A stretch of 14,765 nt of DNA. Source: Clostridium sp. CAG:632 (GTDB taxonomy: Bacteria; Bacillota; Clostridia; Lachnospirales; Lachnospiraceae). Made by a program: the position numbers and the translations under genes. Below, piece by piece: positions 1 to 7,663 of this stretch (position 1 is the stretch's first letter; each line of letters opens with the position of its first letter). Where the stretch lies: the NCBI GenBank assembly GCA_000431515.1, contig HF991346.1:42332-57096 (forward strand). The letters run 5' to 3'. The notes beneath the pieces are model-generated. The model was not told the origin of the DNA. It saw only the letters and a list, made by a program, of their open reading frames with translations, and ran no database searches.

Positions 1-911
1 CCAATGATACAGCGGATCATCAGCAGTACCGCCACGATCAGCATGCCGCCGGAGATCACGGATACCGTATTCAGCTGTCCAAAGATAATATTGACCCATG
101 TATGCCAGGAGGTCGCATTTACGATCGTATCGGAAAGAGACAAGGATACACTGCTGTTACGCAGGCCGCCGTTACCGTCCGCCAGCCAGATTCTCTCCTG
201 CATCCGATGGATCAGAAGCTTTCCGCCGCCGACACCGATCACCGCAGTAATGATTCCCGGAAGGATTGCAAGAAAGCTTCTCCGATTCCGGATAAAATAA
301 GCCACATAAAAAATCGCAAGTACGATCCAGTACATCCAGGATCGGGTATGAAGCAACAATGTATAGGAAAGCAATGCCATCAACAGTACCGTGTCAATGG
401 CCTTCTTTTTAGAATCATTCTGATGCTCCAGAAGCCGGAACAGCAGGACACAGATCAGCCAGGAACAGAAGATCAATGCATGCTCATTGTATACGATCAT
501 GGTTCTGGTCACGACCATGTAGGAGCATGCCACCGATGCCACAGTCAGAAACCATTTATGTTCGATCTTAAAATACCGCTTCATCAGATAAAATGCCATC
601 AGTGCAATGGATGCCTGCATCACCGATTCCACAACCAGAATCAGCCGGTAGATCAGAACCGGATCATCTGACAGACGAAATAGCGGTGCAAACAGTGCCG
701 TAAATCCGAACCCGTAATATCCCGCCTGCGATACGATCCCGCTCCAGTCCTTTCCACCTAAGAAAGCTCCTCCTGCCAGTGTTGCCAGCTCATCGGACTG
801 CGTCCGCAGCGGCAATGCAAAGCAATTCAATATCAGCCTTGGTATCAGAGCACATAGAAATGCCAGAATCTGACAGTTATATTTCTTTATCCAATTTGCA
901 ATCCGACTCAT
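1..911 (-). CDS. Partial GT-C-like polytopic membrane glycosyltransferase (N-terminal 303 residues)
   Basis: I translated the minus strand from ATG at 911-909; the frame stays open for 303 codons to the left edge, so the C-terminus is missing. The start is preceded by AGAGAGG about seven bases upstream and lies 29 bases after the flippase stop. The protein has a hydrophobic helix at about residues 13-34, then an outer loop with Asp40-Glu41 (context RTQSDELATL), then several further hydrophobic segments (about 74-100, 108-126, 130-150, 160-200, and one near the edge). An acidic pair in the first extracytoplasmic loop is the hallmark of GT-C glycosyltransferases, which use polyprenyl-phosphate sugars as donors. 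From this and the neighbours I infer a membrane glycosyltransferase that decorates the polysaccharide on the outer face. Specificity cannot be read. Alternatives are an O-antigen-polymerase-like or otherwise unassigned membrane protein. The family call is moderately secure; the gene itself is secure. Confidence 0.72.
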   Translation of the reverse strand, partial: MSRIANWIKKYNCQILAFLCALIPRLILNCFALPLRTQSDELATLAGGAFLGGKDWSGIVSQAGYYGFGFTALFAPLFRLSDDPVLIYRLILVVESVMQASIALMAFYLMKRYFKIEHKWFLTVASVACSYMVVTRTMIVYNEHALIFCSWLICVLLFRLLEHQNDSKKKAIDTVLLMALLSYTLLLHTRSWMYWIVLAIFYVAYFIRNRRSFLAILPGIITAVIGVGGGKLLIHRMQERIWLADGNGGLRNSSVSLSLSDTIVNATSWHTWVNIIFGQLNTVSVISGGMLIVAVLLMIRCII

Positions 912-940
912 ACTTTATCCTCTCTCTGTTATTTTCAGGG

Positions 941-2413
941 TTATTTCTTTTTCTTTAATATCTTATTAAGACGATTTCTCACATCATTCAGGAACGGATC
1001 CTTCGTCAGACACAGATAACCTGCGCTCAATCCTCCATAGATCAGGATCCCGGCTCCCATCTGGATCAGCAGCAGCGTCACGGACGGTTCACCGGTTGAC
1101 CCAATCAACCGCACTACCAGAAACATCACCAGACCGATTCCGCCATAGGCGATGTTCCGTTTCAGGTATTTACCGAACTCCAGCTCTTTTCTAGACATAA
1201 TTGTCTGATAGAGCATAACCGCAGCCTCCGCCAGAATCGTTCCGATCACAGCACCGATCGTACCGATCCTCACAATCAGAAGCAGGTTAGCGATCAGGTT
1301 AACTACTGCTCCTAAGATAACAGACACCACATAAATGGAATCTTTTCCGTTCGGGATCAGATACTGGGTTCTTATGACGTTCGCCCAGGATTTGATCACA
1401 CCGATCGGTGCCAGCCACATGATCAGGGCTGCACATGGTATAAACTCGGCTCCATAAAATACCGGTGCAAAATTATCTGCAATTGCCGCCAGTCCAAAGG
1501 AGGTAGCAAACGAGATCATCAATGCCAGCTGCATGGACTTCTCAATGTACTCCAGACACTTAGCCTTATCATTTTTCTGTACCAGCCCGGACATCTTCGG
1601 CAGCATAACAGTTCCCAGTGCATTAATAAACGCAGTCGGTACCTGCATGACCTTTTCCGCATTATCATAATAGGAAACTTCTTTCTTATCGCCTAAGATC
1701 CGGCCGATCATCAGCTTATCCATAATATTATAAATACTGATCGCCACAACCGGAACAAACAGGATCAGATTCGGCTTCACATGCCTGCCGATCTCCTTCC
1801 AAGTCGGCTTTACAAACTTCACGAACCGTCTTAGGTACGGAAGCAGGATCAGATTACTCAACAGAATAGAACCTGCCATGATCGTCGTATAGATCCACAG
1901 ATCCTCCTGTTTCTTCACGAGCAGAAAGATTGCCAGCATACTGAGCAGCTTGATCACAATATTTCTGGTGACCGTGATCTTAAACTGCTCCATTCCGAAG
2001 AAAAACCAGTTGATATCAACCACGGCTGCCACAACATATAGGAACTGCAACAGAGCAATCTCCCGGTTATCTACGGAAAATGCCAGAACATATGTGATAT
2101 ACGCTCCGGCAGATACGACCGCAGTCAGCAGCTGCAGGGCATAGATGTTAAAAAAGGTCCGGCTCACCTGCTCATTCCCGCCGGTTCCTTCATCCATGGC
2201 TCTGGCCTGTGCAATACTCCGGTTCCCGTAATTATTCACACCCAGCATTGCAAACAGCCAGAAATAATTGGCTGCAGAATACGTATAGGAATAAACGCCT
2301 GTATTATAGGCTCCCAGTGTTCTCGTAATATACGGTGTTATCAGCAGAACACTGGCAAATGTCAACAACTGATATATAACATTATAGATATAATTCTTTT
2401 TGACACTGCTCAT
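941..2413 (-). CDS. Wzx-like polysaccharide/lipid-linked sugar flippase
   Basis: A 490-residue polytopic protein of the oligosaccharide flippase (PST, MOP superfamily) type. The N-terminus (KKNYIYNVIYQLLTFASVLL, then TPYITRTLGAYNTGVYSYT) is the classic opening of Wzx/RfbX proteins. Hydrophobic helices run through the whole length, with about a dozen or more membrane segments, and there is a lysine-rich cytoplasmic tail (KILKKKK). The length fits the family. ATG start at 2413 with AGAGG seven to eight bases upstream; it begins 14 bases after the Stealth gene stop, so the two are probably co-transcribed. Known role of the family: moving undecaprenyl-linked oligosaccharides across the membrane. 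What is odd is the company: the same cluster encodes an ABC-type polysaccharide exporter ATPase, which would normally make a Wzx redundant. It may therefore flip a different intermediate, such as a polyprenyl-phosphate monosaccharide or a second glycan. Family call secure, substrate unknown. Confidence 0.93.
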   Translation of the reverse strand: MSSVKKNYIYNVIYQLLTFASVLLITPYITRTLGAYNTGVYSYTYSAANYFWLFAMLGVNNYGNRSIAQARAMDEGTGGNEQVSRTFFNIYALQLLTAVVSAGAYITYVLAFSVDNREIALLQFLYVVAAVVDINWFFFGMEQFKITVTRNIVIKLLSMLAIFLLVKKQEDLWIYTTIMAGSILLSNLILLPYLRRFVKFVKPTWKEIGRHVKPNLILFVPVVAISIYNIMDKLMIGRILGDKKEVSYYDNAEKVMQVPTAFINALGTVMLPKMSGLVQKNDKAKCLEYIEKSMQLALMISFATSFGLAAIADNFAPVFYGAEFIPCAALIMWLAPIGVIKSWANVIRTQYLIPNGKDSIYVVSVILGAVVNLIANLLLIVRIGTIGAVIGTILAEAAVMLYQTIMSRKELEFGKYLKRNIAYGGIGLVMFLVVRLIGSTGEPSVTLLLIQMGAGILIYGGLSAGYLCLTKDPFLNDVRNRLNKILKKKK

Positions 2414-2427
2414 GTGTTTCCTCTTTT

Positions 2428-3441
2428 CTATTTCTCAAACTGCGATTTCTCCGGCAATATCTGTTCAAATGCCCGGATAACCTCCGGCTTTGCCTTCTCA
2501 TACTGCTCCTGTGTACAGGTATCATTGATACAGATGGTCTTATACTTCTGCTGTTCAATCGCCTGATACAGGGTCCGATTATCCTCTCCGACCGAGAAAT
2601 TCTTACCGATCCGGTTCATATTCAGCGGAGCAAACTCTCCCTTCATCAGAGCCCAGTAGCGGAATACAAACTGATTGACATCCGTCATGCTCCGGAACTT
2701 ATGATGAATCGTTTCATTCATGACCTCCGGCTCTGCTTCCCACACTTCTCTCCAGTGCTGTTTCAGATATCCCATCGGCAGATGATGGCCGTACAATCCG
2801 AAGAAATGTTGAAACGGTAATCCCGATGCAATCAGATTATAGATTCCCAGTGCTCCATATTTCAGCGTTACAATCTTCCTTCGGTTCTGCTTCAGCACCT
2901 GCTTTCTTGCAAAATGGCGGTCGATCAGGTGAAAATTATTCACCTGCGTATGATCGAAAGCTCCGCGGTCGCTGGCAAAGCAGATTGGCCGTTCATTCCA
3001 GATATCGCATGGCAGGCCATCTCGGAAGAAGTCCTCCGGCTCCACAACATCGGTCAGAAACATATCGTCATTGAAATACACGAAATGCTCCGACAGCTCT
3101 TCAATTCTGTGCAGATTCAGGTCAATCGCTCTGGAACTGAAGGTCGGCAGACAGTCTGCCGGGATAAAATCCGTATGATCCACCATATGAAGCTTCGGAT
3201 GCTCTGTATTTAACCATTCCGGGCATTGACCACAGGTCACGAAGTGAATCGTTCCGACCCATGGTGCAAATTTCTCCACCCCACGGAACCAGTATTTCAG
3301 ATTCTCCCATTCCCGATAACGGTTGGCACTGTTATCCTGTCCCTTATCCGGTGAATATGCCTGTTTCCGTTTCTGCCATTCCGGATCATTTCCATCGACC
3401 CATAATAACACGAAATCAATTCTCTTTTCCTTATCGCCCAC
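2428..3441 (-). CDS. Stealth-family sugar-1-phosphate transferase (capsular polysaccharide phosphotransferase)
   Basis: A 337-residue soluble protein with all the conserved Stealth regions in order. Conserved region 1 is IDFVLLWVDGNDPEW at residues 8-22; region 2 is about 103-140 with FNDDMFL at 123-129; region 3 is about 218-266, with His-Pro-rich and aromatic residues (HHLPMGYLKQHW) and NQFVFRYWALMKGEF; region 4 follows at about 286-335. The family, which includes bacterial capsule phosphotransferases and human GNPTAB, transfers a hexose-1-phosphate from a nucleotide sugar to a glycan, making a phosphodiester link. This predicts a phosphodiester in the product of this cluster. The start is GTG at 3441, chosen because AAGGAG lies ten bases upstream and the WVDGNDP motif follows at the usual short distance. 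It lies 38 bases after the preceding GT2 stop and 14 before the flippase. Donor and acceptor sugars cannot be read from sequence. Family assignment is strong. Confidence 0.93.
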   Translation of the reverse strand: MGDKEKRIDFVLLWVDGNDPEWQKRKQAYSPDKGQDNSANRYREWENLKYWFRGVEKFAPWVGTIHFVTCGQCPEWLNTEHPKLHMVDHTDFIPADCLPTFSSRAIDLNLHRIEELSEHFVYFNDDMFLTDVVEPEDFFRDGLPCDIWNERPICFASDRGAFDHTQVNNFHLIDRHFARKQVLKQNRRKIVTLKYGALGIYNLIASGLPFQHFFGLYGHHLPMGYLKQHWREVWEAEPEVMNETIHHKFRSMTDVNQFVFRYWALMKGEFAPLNMNRIGKNFSVGEDNRTLYQAIEQQKYKTICINDTCTQEQYEKAKPEVIRAFEQILPEKSQFEK

Positions 3442-3451
3442 AGCAACTGCT

Positions 3452-3457
3452 CTCCTT
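3452..3457 (-). promoter_or_regulatory. Ribosome binding site for the GTG-started Stealth gene
   Basis: AAGGAG (minus strand), ten bases before GTG at 3441-3439. It supports the GTG as the start; there is no in-frame ATG placed better. Confidence 0.6.
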
Positions 3458-3479
3458 CTGCATTCAACATTCCTGCCTG

Positions 3480-4469
3480 TTATCGTCTGGTCACTACCAT
3501 ATAAAGTCTTCCAAGCAGCATTAAAATATCCGGTCCCAGATAACTGGAAGCTACCATTCCCCGGATTCTCGCCGGTGCCTGCTTATTCGCCAGCACCGCT
3601 TTTCTGGAGTCTTTGATATTTCGGTATGCCTGTTTCTTAATATCCCGGTATTCCTTTCCAAACGGAAGCTCCATCAGCAGCTGCAGCTGTGCCAGACAAT
3701 ACCGTGTCTCACCAGCCGGTGCCAGTGCCGGATAATTCCGATTCAGATATTCCCTTAACTCTGCCATAATCCGGATCCGGTCGATCTTCTTGTCACTGAA
3801 ACCGGTATGCATGGTCGATGCCGTATGCTGTCGATACCAGTAAAGCACGGTCTCGGAATATGCCAGCTTTTCAGCCTTTCCATATAGCTTGTACATAATT
3901 GCAGCATCCTCATAACCCATATTGACCGGGAACTTCAGATCTGCAAGCAGTTCCCGTTTGATCAGCTTGCACCATGGTCCGAAGCTGAACTTCTTCTGAT
4001 AACAGAGCAGCTCCAGCGCCCGCTCCGCCGTATATACGGTATAGTCCGGTTCACCCACACCTGCTTCCAGCTCATCGGCGATCCTGCCGGCATCCCAGAA
4101 CTTCTTATTCTCAACATGTACAATGTCCACACCGGTAGCTTCCTGAATCTGCAGCATATACCGGATCTGCTCCCGGTGCATCAGATCATCACTGTCAGCA
4201 TATACGATGTATTCGCCTCTAGAAATCCGGTATGCCGCATTTCTGGCTGCTGCCTGTCCCTGATTCTTCTGGTGGATCACCACAACTCTGTGATCCTTTT
4301 CCCGGTACTCATCACAGATGCTCTCCGAGCCATCGGTACTGCCATCATCCACCAGTATAACTTCCAGATTCTCATAGGTCTGATTCAGCATGCTGTCCAC
4401 TGCTGCCCGAATATATTCCTTTGAATTATAGATTGGTACAATAATACTTACCAGACTATCGTTTCTCAC
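3480..4469 (-). CDS. GT2 family glycosyltransferase (GT-A fold)
   Basis: A 329-residue glycosyltransferase. The N-terminal half is a textbook GT2 domain: SIIVPIYNSKEYI at residues 8-20, nucleotide-binding ILVDDGSTDGS at 38-48, GQAAARNAA at 71-79, and the metal-binding acidic cluster YADSDDL at 90-96. The C-terminal part (about 200-329) is variable, with basic and hydrophobic stretches near the end (PDILMLLGRLYMVVTRR) that may touch the membrane. It probably adds one sugar to the lipid-linked intermediate on the cytoplasmic face; the sugar is not predictable. The start is GTG at 4469, lying inside the end of the acyltransferase gene with a 14-base overlap, with GAGG nine bases upstream, so the two are likely translationally coupled. 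Family call secure. Confidence 0.92.
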   Translation of the reverse strand: MRNDSLVSIIVPIYNSKEYIRAAVDSMLNQTYENLEVILVDDGSTDGSESICDEYREKDHRVVVIHQKNQGQAAARNAAYRISRGEYIVYADSDDLMHREQIRYMLQIQEATGVDIVHVENKKFWDAGRIADELEAGVGEPDYTVYTAERALELLCYQKKFSFGPWCKLIKRELLADLKFPVNMGYEDAAIMYKLYGKAEKLAYSETVLYWYRQHTASTMHTGFSDKKIDRIRIMAELREYLNRNYPALAPAGETRYCLAQLQLLMELPFGKEYRDIKKQAYRNIKDSRKAVLANKQAPARIRGMVASSYLGPDILMLLGRLYMVVTRR

Positions 4470-5502
4470 TTTTCAATACCTCATCTTTAATGATTCTGTT
4501 GCAAATAAAGGTCGTTCCTCTGTAGATCAGCTCAGTTCCGACAACCGTAGCCGCCATTGCCAACCACAATCTGCAGATTGGATCCGGAATCACTGCCAGA
4601 ATATTCCACATAAAGATATGCACAATATAGATATGCATAGAACGCTTTCCTGCCCAGTGGGTAACACCGTTTCCGATCCGTACCATCCGCATGACGATGC
4701 ACAGGAACAGACACAGAAAAATGCCGGACAATGGTTTCAGGACGTTTGCATAAGCAGCTCCCTTATTGATCGCAAACAATCCGCCTAATATCACAAATAA
4801 AAGAAACGTACCTGCCATCAGCAGCCATTTCCGCTTCCTGATCATATTCACCAGCTGTGGCTGCAACTGTGAGGCTGCCAGGCCAAAGGTAAACAGCCAG
4901 AGGGCATTAAACCATCCGATTGGCTTCTCCTGTAACACATATATAACCGTCAGTCCGATATCGGCAAGAATGCTGATCAGCACTACATAACGGCCGGATA
5001 TTTTTTTCGCCACATAGAATACCAGATACTGGATCACGATTACATGAATGAACCAGTCCTCCACCAACAGAATTCCAAACAACCGCTTCCAGATATGAAT
5101 CTCATCATAATGACACAGATACTCGATCAGCAGCAATACAAGCTTCATCAGCACATATGGCAGATATACGCCCCGCAGCCGCTTGAGCAGATACCGGTAA
5201 TCCACCTTCCGGTTTCCATAGGACTCATATAATCCGTAGCCCGATACAAAGAAAAATATCAGAACACCGATTCCACCCAGCTGTCCGATCAGACCCTTAA
5301 ATATCGCATTTGTTCCGCCGGTAAGCTTCTCCACCCAGCCGGTATAATGCGCCGCGATCACAAAAAAGGCCGAGATACCGCGTAACACCGACGTATCCTT
5401 TTTGTCTAACAGCTGTGCTTCCTCCAGCCGGTTCTCCTTCCGGATGCCCCATAGGATCACAACCGGCAGAATAAGCCCAAACAATATATATTCACTAATC
5501 AT
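4456..5502 (-). CDS. Acyltransferase 3 family membrane O-acyltransferase (OafA-like)
   Basis: A 348-residue integral membrane protein with the layout of the acyltransferase 3 (Pfam PF01757) family. After the first hydrophobic helix (about 5-20) comes the conserved segment VLRGISAFFVIAAHYTGW (residues 39-56), containing the family Arg41 and His52, then IGVLIFFFVSGYGLYES (78-94) with the typical FFxSG(Y/F) signature, followed by about eight more hydrophobic segments. Family members transfer acetyl or other acyl groups to sugars of O-antigens, capsules and peptidoglycan. Here it probably decorates the cluster's glycan, but a free-standing fused SGNH esterase domain is absent, so it may be an acetyltransferase working alone. 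ATG at 5502 overlaps the end of the GT4 gene by eight bases (TAG inside its start). It also overlaps the downstream GT2. Family call secure; substrate unknown. Confidence 0.9.
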   Translation of the reverse strand: MISEYILFGLILPVVILWGIRKENRLEEAQLLDKKDTSVLRGISAFFVIAAHYTGWVEKLTGGTNAIFKGLIGQLGGIGVLIFFFVSGYGLYESYGNRKVDYRYLLKRLRGVYLPYVLMKLVLLLIEYLCHYDEIHIWKRLFGILLVEDWFIHVIVIQYLVFYVAKKISGRYVVLISILADIGLTVIYVLQEKPIGWFNALWLFTFGLAASQLQPQLVNMIRKRKWLLMAGTFLLFVILGGLFAINKGAAYANVLKPLSGIFLCLFLCIVMRMVRIGNGVTHWAGKRSMHIYIVHIFMWNILAVIPDPICRLWLAMAATVVGTELIYRGTTFICNRIIKDEVLKSEKR

Positions 5503-6622
5503 TTTCCACTAATTCCTCAATCGTCTCTACCATCCGCTCCCAGGAATATCTGTCTGCTTCTTCCCGAATGCCTTCCCGGAACGCCGCATCCTTATGCTCC
5601 GTAAAGAACTGAACGATCCGCTCAGATAGTTCCTTCGCATCCTCCGGCTCTACAATATATCCGGTCTTTCCATCCAATACAACCTCCGGCAGTCCGCCGA
5701 CATTCGTGGCGATCACCGGCTTATCGAATCCATATGCGATCTGTACGATTCCGCTCTGTGTCGCAGAGATATACGGAAGCACGACCAGATCGGAGGCAGC
5801 AAAGAACTTCTCTACCTCCTTATCCGGAATATATCCATCATGAATCTCTACCGCATCCTCGATCTGTACTTCCCGAATCAGCTGCTCATACTGATCCTTA
5901 TCACCGTCAAAGTCACCAACTACTAAAAGCTTAACATCCGGCAGCTGCTTTCTGACCTCCGGCATTGCCTGAAGCAGATACTTCAAGCCCTTATATTCCC
6001 GGACAAATCCGAAGAACAACAACACCGGCTGATCTCCGTTTAACTTCAACAGTTCCCGCCCCTGTTCCTTCGTCAGATCCTGCAGCTTGAACGCATTATA
6101 GGTTGGATGCACCGCTTTCGCACATCTGGCATCCGGCTTAATCGACAGCAGATCCTCTTTATCCTGACCGGAATGCACGATAAAGTAATCCCCCTGCTTC
6201 ATAACCTTTTTTGTCAGAAAACGATCCAATGGAAACCGCTCATGCGGGAACACATTATGACATACGAATAAAACCTTCTGCTTCTTCAGCTGCCGGCACA
6301 GCAGCCAGTAGCAGGGTGCAAAATACGGATGCCACCACTGTATGATCACCAGATCCGGATTCATGCTCCGTATCTTCTTCCCGGAACGGATACAGTTCAG
6401 AATGTCCGCCGTATGGATCAGGTAATCTGTCCCCTCAATCTTAAACGTATCATTCGTATAGTCCCGTTGCTCTTTATGAAATAAAACCTTCGGATACTGC
6501 ATCTTATAGGAGATCATACTTACGTCATATTTCTCCATAAACGCCCGGCACATCAATCCCGTATAATGTGCGATTCCGCCCTTATACGGATATACCGGTC
6601 CTATCAACACTATCTTTTTCAT
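5495..6622 (-). CDS. GT4 family glycosyltransferase
   Basis: A 375-residue GT-B fold enzyme. The N-terminal domain opens with KKIVLIGPVYPYKGGIAHYT (2-21), including the glycine-rich donor loop. The C-terminal Glycos_transf_1 domain shows FFGFVREYKGLKYLL (203-217), the VVGDF strand (234-238), and the donor-binding region YISATQSGIVQIAYGFDKPV (284-303) followed by NVGGLPEVV. The usual EX7E pair is replaced here by the TQSG...QIAYGF form, which I recall in a subset of bacterial GT4 enzymes. A longer frame up to 6700 exists, but I chose ATG at 6622: it begins one base after the upstream GT2 stop, has GAGG nine bases upstream, and puts the MKKIVLIGP strand at the N-terminus as in the family. It probably adds a sugar to the growing lipid-linked glycan, with retention of configuration. 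Sugar not predictable. Confidence 0.92.
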   Translation of the reverse strand: MKKIVLIGPVYPYKGGIAHYTGLMCRAFMEKYDVSMISYKMQYPKVLFHKEQRDYTNDTFKIEGTDYLIHTADILNCIRSGKKIRSMNPDLVIIQWWHPYFAPCYWLLCRQLKKQKVLFVCHNVFPHERFPLDRFLTKKVMKQGDYFIVHSGQDKEDLLSIKPDARCAKAVHPTYNAFKLQDLTKEQGRELLKLNGDQPVLLFFGFVREYKGLKYLLQAMPEVRKQLPDVKLLVVGDFDGDKDQYEQLIREVQIEDAVEIHDGYIPDKEVEKFFAASDLVVLPYISATQSGIVQIAYGFDKPVIATNVGGLPEVVLDGKTGYIVEPEDAKELSERIVQFFTEHKDAAFREGIREEADRYSWERMVETIEELVEND

Positions 6623-6623
6623 C

Positions 6624-7568
6624 CTACCTATCCTCATAATCCATTTCCCGGACCTTCTGCTGGATCTCCTGCAGAATCTTCCGATTCGCTGCCATAACAT
6701 CTGCCAGCAATCCCACTACCCAGATCATAACACCGATCAGGATCAGCATGCTGCAAAGGATCAGGGACTGAACATTCCCCTGTCCGCCTCCCATACATAA
6801 GAGCACGATGAACCGGATACCGATTGCAAGACCGATCAGGAACGGTATAAATCCAAGTCCGATGAAAAACCGCATCGGCTTATACATCAGATAGGCACGA
6901 ATGATCGTCAGCATGGACTTCTTCACATATCCAAACATACTGCTGAACAGACGGGAAGGCCGCAGTTCATCATTCGTACGGATTGGTACGGAAGTAATAG
7001 CGATCTTGGTCCGTCCGGCCTGTACGATCTGTTCCAATGTATATGTATATTCATTGACAACATTCATCTGCATGGCCGCCTCTCTGCTATATGCACGGAA
7101 TCCACTCGGAGCATCCGGAATATCTGTATTAGATGCTTTCCGGACAACCCAGCTACCGAAATGCTGCAGCTTCTTCTTTAACCATGAGAAATGCGCTGTC
7201 TGATCGATCGGTCTTTCTCCGATGACGATGTCCGCCTTTCCCTCCAGGATCGGTGCGATCAGCTTTTCAATATCATCTCCGCAATACTGATTATCTGCAT
7301 CGGTATTTACAATGATATCCGCGCCATTTCGTAAGCACATATCCAGACCGGCCATGAATCCCTTCGCCAGACCACGGTTCTGTTTAAAATTAACAATATG
7401 CTGGACGCCCCATTCCTTCGCTACCTCTACGGTATTATCCTGACTTCCGTCATTGATGATCAGGTATTCAATGGTATCCACACCGTCAATCTGCTTCGGC
7501 AGTGCATCCAGAGCAATTTTTAGAGTTTCCGCCTCGTTATAACATGGTATCTGAATTATTAATTTCAT
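6624..7568 (-). CDS. DPM1/GtrB-like GT2: probable polyprenyl-phosphate sugar synthase
   Basis: A 314-residue protein with an N-terminal GT2 domain and a two-helix membrane anchor. Visible motifs: IIQIPCYNEAETL (4-16), YLIINDGSQDNT (35-46), NRGLAKGFMAGLD (64-76), acidic NTDADNQY (88-95, Asp90 and Asp92 as metal ligands), and PDAPSGFRAYSREAA (151-165). Two hydrophobic helices follow at about 233-257 and 267-290, then a charged tail. This architecture matches dolichol/undecaprenyl-phosphate glycosyltransferases such as DPM1, GtrB and CsbB, which make a polyprenyl-phosphate monosaccharide for GT-C enzymes. Two GT-C-like proteins flank it in this cluster, which supports that role. The frame opens ten codons earlier at a TTG, but ATG at 7568 has GGAAGG eight bases upstream and starts directly with the first beta strand. 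A predicted promoter sits just upstream. The alternative is an ordinary membrane-anchored GT2 for chain elongation. Confidence 0.9.
   Translation of the reverse strand: MKLIIQIPCYNEAETLKIALDALPKQIDGVDTIEYLIINDGSQDNTVEVAKEWGVQHIVNFKQNRGLAKGFMAGLDMCLRNGADIIVNTDADNQYCGDDIEKLIAPILEGKADIVIGERPIDQTAHFSWLKKKLQHFGSWVVRKASNTDIPDAPSGFRAYSREAAMQMNVVNEYTYTLEQIVQAGRTKIAITSVPIRTNDELRPSRLFSSMFGYVKKSMLTIIRAYLMYKPMRFFIGLGFIPFLIGLAIGIRFIVLLCMGGGQGNVQSLILCSMLILIGVMIWVVGLLADVMAANRKILQEIQQKVREMDYEDR
6632..6635 (-). promoter_or_regulatory. Ribosome binding site that decides the GT4 start at 6622
   Basis: GAGG (minus strand) nine bases before ATG at 6622-6620, located within the last codons of the upstream GT2. 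This favours the short form over the frame-extended start at 6700, which would overlap the GT2 gene by 77 bases. Confidence 0.5.
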
Positions 7569-7576
7569 TTTTCTAT

Positions 7577-7582
7577 CCTTCC
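7577..7582 (-). promoter_or_regulatory. Ribosome binding site of the DPM1-like GT2
   Basis: GGAAGG (minus strand), eight bases before ATG at 7568. It selects this start over the in-frame TTG at 7598. Confidence 0.55.
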
Positions 7583-7619
7583 CACTATTTTTACTCAAAT
7601 ATTACATTTTATTTAAATT

Positions 7620-7648
7620 ATTATGACATCTATTTTTTGATTTATCAA
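7620..7648 (-). promoter_or_regulatory. Predicted sigma-A type promoter inside the cluster
   Basis: Within the AT-rich 95-base spacer the minus strand reads TTGATA (7648-7643, five of six to the -35 consensus), a 17-base spacer, then CATAAT (7625-7620, five of six to the -10 consensus) with an upstream TGn extended -10 element. Transcription would start near 7613 and give a leader of about 45 bases to the GT2 ATG at 7568. The match is good, but AT-rich spacers give chance hits; there is no experimental support here. A 12-base palindrome (7637-7648) overlaps the -35 element. Confidence 0.5.
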
Positions 7649-7663
7649 TACCTTCCTGCTATA

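Larger units (their letters stand above)
7569..7663. other. AT-rich intergenic spacer, the longest in the window
   Basis: 95 bases between the stop of the GT-C gene and the GT2 start. It is visibly richer in A and T than the flanking genes and holds the predicted promoter and ribosome binding site described separately. I see no rho-independent terminator: the only palindrome is short, lacks GC and has no T-run in the correct place. Confidence 0.7.

Noticed and set aside
102..671. A 189-codon plus-strand open frame
   Set aside because: It lies opposite the minus-strand membrane protein gene, is rich in His, Gln and Cys without a recognisable domain, and has no convincing context; treated as a shadow.
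6623..6700. Upstream extension of the GT4 gene to 6700
   Set aside because: It would overlap the GT2 gene by 77 bases and add an Arg-rich N-terminus foreign to the family; ATG at 6622 has a ribosome binding site and starts at the expected first beta strand.
7569..7598. TTG start ten codons upstream of the DPM1-like GT2
   Set aside because: The added residues are encoded by the AT-rich leader and contain the ribosome binding site of the better ATG at 7568.
7637..7648. 12-base palindrome TTGATTTATCAA as a possible terminator
   Set aside because: The stem is five AT-rich pairs with a two-base loop and no T-run after it on the transcribed strand; at most an operator-like element over the -35.
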